Positions 8,138-9,391 of a stretch of 9,391 nucleotides of DNA are shown here, piece by piece. The notes beneath the pieces are model-generated. The model ran no database searches, was not told where the DNA came from, and saw nothing but the letters and a program-made list of their open reading frames with translations. The stretch comes from Trueperaceae bacterium (lineage in GTDB: Bacteria > Deinococcota > Deinococci > Deinococcales > Trueperaceae), in NCBI GenBank assembly GCA_007130355.1, contig SLSQ01000338.1, positions 1-9,391 of the forward strand, given 5' to 3'. Both the position numbers and the translations under genes were made by a program. Numbering within the stretch: position 1 is the first letter of the stretch; each line of letters starts with the position of its first letter.

Positions 8138-8695
8138 TCAGCTCTTGACGACCTGCGCGAAGTCGAGTTCGACGGGGGTCTCCCGTCCGAAGATGGAGAC
8201 GAGCACCTTGAGGGTCCCGCGCTCCTGGTTCACTTCCGACACGACGCCGGTGAAGTCCGCGAACGGACCGGAGGTGACCTGGACCATGTCGCCCACGTGG
8301 AAGGTGACCTTGATCTTGGGCGCTTCCTTCGATCCGGTGATGCCGAGCGTGCCGAGCATCCGTACCTCTTCGTCGGGCGTGAGCGGCACCGCCTTCGAGG
8401 CCGTCCCCACGAACCCGGTGACGCCGGGGGTGTAGCGCACCACCTCCCACGCCTCGTTCGGTTCGTTCGGGTCGTCGCCGAGGTCCATCTGCACGAAGAT
8501 GTACCCGGGGAACATCTTGCGCTTCACGACCTCGCGCTTGCCGCCCGCGGCGTGCTCCACCGTCTCCTCCTGGGGTACGACGACCTGGTAGATCCGATCC
8601 GAGATGCCGAGCGTGCGCGCCCGACCCAGGATGTTCTCCTTGACCTTGTCCTCGTGACCCACGTAGGTGTGGACGGCGTACCATTCGATGCTCAT
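8138..8695 (-). CDS. nusG: Transcription termination/antitermination protein NusG
   Basis: NusG binds the beta prime clamp of elongating RNA polymerase, and through its KOW domain contacts Rho or ribosomal S10, linking transcription to termination or translation. The 185-residue protein begins MSIEWYAVHTYVGHEDKVKE, the start of the NGN domain, which also contains KRKMFPGYIFVQMDL (58-72) and VVRYTPGVTGFVG (85-97). The C-terminal KOW domain covers about 133-185 (FHVGDMVQVTSGPFADFTG, then RGTLKVLVSIFGRETPVEL). The ATG at 8695 is chosen because GGAGG lies about 10 nt upstream and it opens the conserved domain. A GTG at 8719 would only add eight non-conserved residues across that ribosome site. 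Confidence 0.99.
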   Translation of the reverse strand: MSIEWYAVHTYVGHEDKVKENILGRARTLGISDRIYQVVVPQEETVEHAAGGKREVVKRKMFPGYIFVQMDLGDDPNEPNEAWEVVRYTPGVTGFVGTASKAVPLTPDEEVRMLGTLGITGSKEAPKIKVTFHVGDMVQVTSGPFADFTGVVSEVNQERGTLKVLVSIFGRETPVELDFAQVVKS

Positions 8696-8740
8696 GCGCC
8701 TCGGTCCTCCAGGGGCCACGTCCCCGCGCGGCCCGAACGT

Positions 8741-8764
8741 CCGGTGCGGGCACGGCCCGCACGG
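8741..8764 (-). other. Hairpin in the secE–nusG gap
   Basis: The arms GTGCGGGC and GCCCGCAC form a perfect 8-bp stem with a 3-nt loop. Two more C-G pairs can form outside it with one bulged base. It lies 13 nt downstream of the secE stop and about 45 nt upstream of nusG. No T-run follows, so strong termination is unlikely; an mRNA stability or partial attenuation element is possible. Confidence 0.45.
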
Positions 8765-8777
8765 TCGCCCGCCCCGC

Positions 8778-8957
8778 TCAGGTGATCAGGCCGATCAGGT
8801 TGCCGAGCGTCGTGTCGGCGATCAGCAGGAACGCGACGGTCAGCAGGACGAAGACGAGCGTCGCCTGCGTGGCCTGCACCACCTCGTGCCGCGTGGGCCA
8901 GGTGACGCGTCCCAGTTCGGCCCGTGAATTGCGCAGGTACTGCAGGATCTTCTTCAC
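8778..8957 (-). CDS. secE: Preprotein translocase subunit SecE
   Basis: SecE clamps the SecY channel in the inner membrane and is essential for protein export. The 59-residue product is of the short single-helix type common outside enterobacteria. It has an N-terminal amphipathic part with the conserved SRAELGRVTWPTRHEV segment (11-25) and one transmembrane helix at about residues 33-48 (LVFVLLTVAFLLI). The start is GTG at 8957, because an in-frame TGA (the rpmG stop) lies one codon upstream and excludes a longer form. GAAGG at the end of rpmG can serve as the ribosome site. It begins 3 nt after rpmG and is followed by an 82-nt gap with a hairpin before nusG. Confidence 0.96.
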   Translation of the reverse strand: MKKILQYLRNSRAELGRVTWPTRHEVVQATQATLVFVLLTVAFLLIADTTLGNLIGLIT

Positions 8958-8960
8958 GCC

Positions 8961-9125
8961 TCACACCTTCACTTCTTTGTGGACGGTGTGCTTCCGATCC
9001 CACGGACAGAACTTGCGAAGCTCGAGCTTGGCGGTGGTGTTCCGCCGGTTCTTGTGCGACGCGTAGTTGCGCCGCTTGCATTCGGTGCACTCGAGCAGAA
9101 GTTTGATGCGGACGTCACTCGCCAT
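8961..9125 (-). CDS. rpmG: 50S ribosomal protein L33
   Basis: L33 is a small large-subunit protein near the E site. The 54-residue product starts MASDVRIKLLLECTECKRRN and continues with NRRNTTAKLELRKFCPWDRK and HTVHKEVKV. It resembles the zinc-ribbon type, with Cys13 and Cys16 as the first pair, but the second pair reads Cys-Pro-Trp-Asp (residues 40-43), so the fourth cysteine is replaced by aspartate. The ATG at 9125 has GGGAG about 10 nt upstream. It is the first gene after the extended -10 promoter and is 3 nt upstream of secE. Identity is firm; whether it still binds zinc is open. Confidence 0.96.
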   Translation of the reverse strand: MASDVRIKLLLECTECKRRNYASHKNRRNTTAKLELRKFCPWDRKHTVHKEVKV

Positions 9126-9181
9126 GGTTGGGCTCTCCCGTTCGGTCGTCGGTTCGGCGGCCGCTGGTGGCGGCGGTGCAA
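9126..9181 (-). promoter_or_regulatory. 5' untranslated region of rpmG
   Basis: About 56 nt lie between the predicted transcription start and the rpmG ATG. They contain the ribosome site GGGAG but no tRNA and no strong hairpin that I can see. The tRNA-Trp found near rpmG/secE in many bacteria is absent here. Confidence 0.4.
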
Positions 9182-9188
9182 CCTGTTC

Positions 9189-9197
9189 AGTTTAGCA
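9189..9197 (-). promoter_or_regulatory. Extended -10 promoter for rpmG-secE-nusG-rplKA
   Basis: The minus strand reads TGCTAAACT, an extended -10 (TGn followed by TAAACT, with T1, A2 and T6 of the consensus). The region 16-18 bp upstream (GCTCGG, CGCTCG) does not resemble TTGACA, so the extended -10 would carry most of the recognition. The expected start point is near 9182, giving a leader of about 57 nt before rpmG. It stands out because it is the only AT-rich patch in this GC-rich gap and lies downstream of the tuf terminator-like hairpin. Confidence 0.65.
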
Positions 9198-9248
9198 GAC
9201 GCCGGACGGTCCGAGCGTCGCCCGGCGTGCGCACCCGACGGATTCGGA

Positions 9249-9282
9249 GGCGGGCCGCCGCCCGGAGGCGACGCGGCCCGCC
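9249..9282 (-). terminator. Terminator-like hairpin after tuf
   Basis: The arms GGCGGGCCGC and GCGGCCCGCC pair perfectly over 10 bp. Inside, CGCC and GGCG add 4 bp closed by a UCCG loop (a UNCG-type tetraloop with a C-G closing pair), with a 2-nt bulge. It starts 11 nt past the tuf stop. No T-run follows, so it is either a U-less terminator or a 3'-end stabiliser. Its place between tuf and the rpmG promoter supports termination of tuf transcripts. Confidence 0.55.
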
Positions 9283-9293
9283 GCGGGGCGTCG

Positions 9294-9391
9294 TTACTCC
9301 TGGATGCCGGTCACGACACCAGCACCCACCGTACGACCACCCTCCCGAATCGCGAAACGAAGACCCTCCTCCATCGCAATCGGCTTGATCA
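9294..9391 (-). CDS. tuf: Elongation factor Tu (partial, last 31 residues)
   Basis: EF-Tu delivers aminoacyl-tRNA to the ribosome. Only the C-terminus of domain 3 is present: IKPIAMEEGLRFAIREGG, then RTVGAGVVTGIQE and a TAA stop at 9294-9296; the rest lies beyond the right edge. The RFAIREGGRTVGAGVV segment is diagnostic of EF-Tu. The last residues (TGIQE) differ from the TKILE/TKIIE ending I know from many bacteria. Eleven of 31 codons end in T (GGT, CGT, ATT, CTT, GCT), far more than in the downstream genes. Whether this is one of two tuf copies cannot be judged here. Confidence 0.97.
   Translation of the reverse strand, partial: IKPIAMEEGLRFAIREGGRTVGAGVVTGIQE

Noticed and set aside
8696..8719. 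Longer nusG start at the GTG of 8719
   Set aside because: It would translate through the GGAGG ribosome site and add residues before the conserved WYAVHTY start.
8969..9181. A 70-codon minus-strand frame overlapping rpmG
   Set aside because: It is out of frame with L33 and gives a Ser/Thr/Arg-rich product with no family match; the rpmG frame is conserved throughout.

Overview
The window is a stretch of core informational chromosome. It holds the classical tuf–rpmG–secE–nusG–rplK–rplA–rplJ–rplL–rpoB–rpoC cluster, with every gene on the minus strand, so transcription runs from high to low coordinates. Only the last 31 codons of tuf (right edge) and the first 671 codons of rpoC (left edge) are inside; the eight genes between are complete and undamaged. 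No mobile element, CRISPR array, tRNA, rRNA or accessory gene is visible.

The DNA is very GC-rich and strongly GC-ending in codon third positions. The best taxonomic evidence is in the RNA polymerase. The beta prime fragment has a roughly 290-residue insertion between its N-terminal conserved block and the clamp-helix block, and that insertion reads closely like the Thermus beta prime insertion. Beta, L10 and L33 also resemble Thermus proteins. I infer a member of the Deinococcota (Deinococcus–Thermus), probably a lineage outside Thermus and Deinococcus (for example Trueperales-like). The rank is inference from memory of family sequences, with no search behind it.

Layout from right to left in the direction of transcription: tuf ends at 9294 and is followed by a GC-rich terminator-like hairpin. 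An extended -10 promoter (9189-9197) then precedes rpmG, secE, nusG, rplK and rplA, which are closely spaced (3-nt gap, 82-nt gap with a hairpin, 70-nt gap, 1-nt overlap). A 209-nt leader follows with the conserved L10 autoregulatory motif. Next come rplJ and rplL, only 1 nt apart, then a 393-nt leader with several perfect hairpins, then rpoB and rpoC 32 nt apart.

Together the genes supply an elongation factor, one ribosomal structural protein (L33), the SecE translocase subunit, the transcription factor NusG, the L11/L1 and L10/L12 stalk proteins, and the two large RNA polymerase subunits. Expression control appears concentrated in three non-coding leaders (before rpmG, rplJ and rpoB). The points most worth a second look are the L33 zinc site with one ligand replaced, the structured rpoB leader with a possible coupled small ORF, mutually exclusive hairpins before rplJ, and the T-ending codon bias of the tuf end. 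I found no sign of a previously undescribed system.
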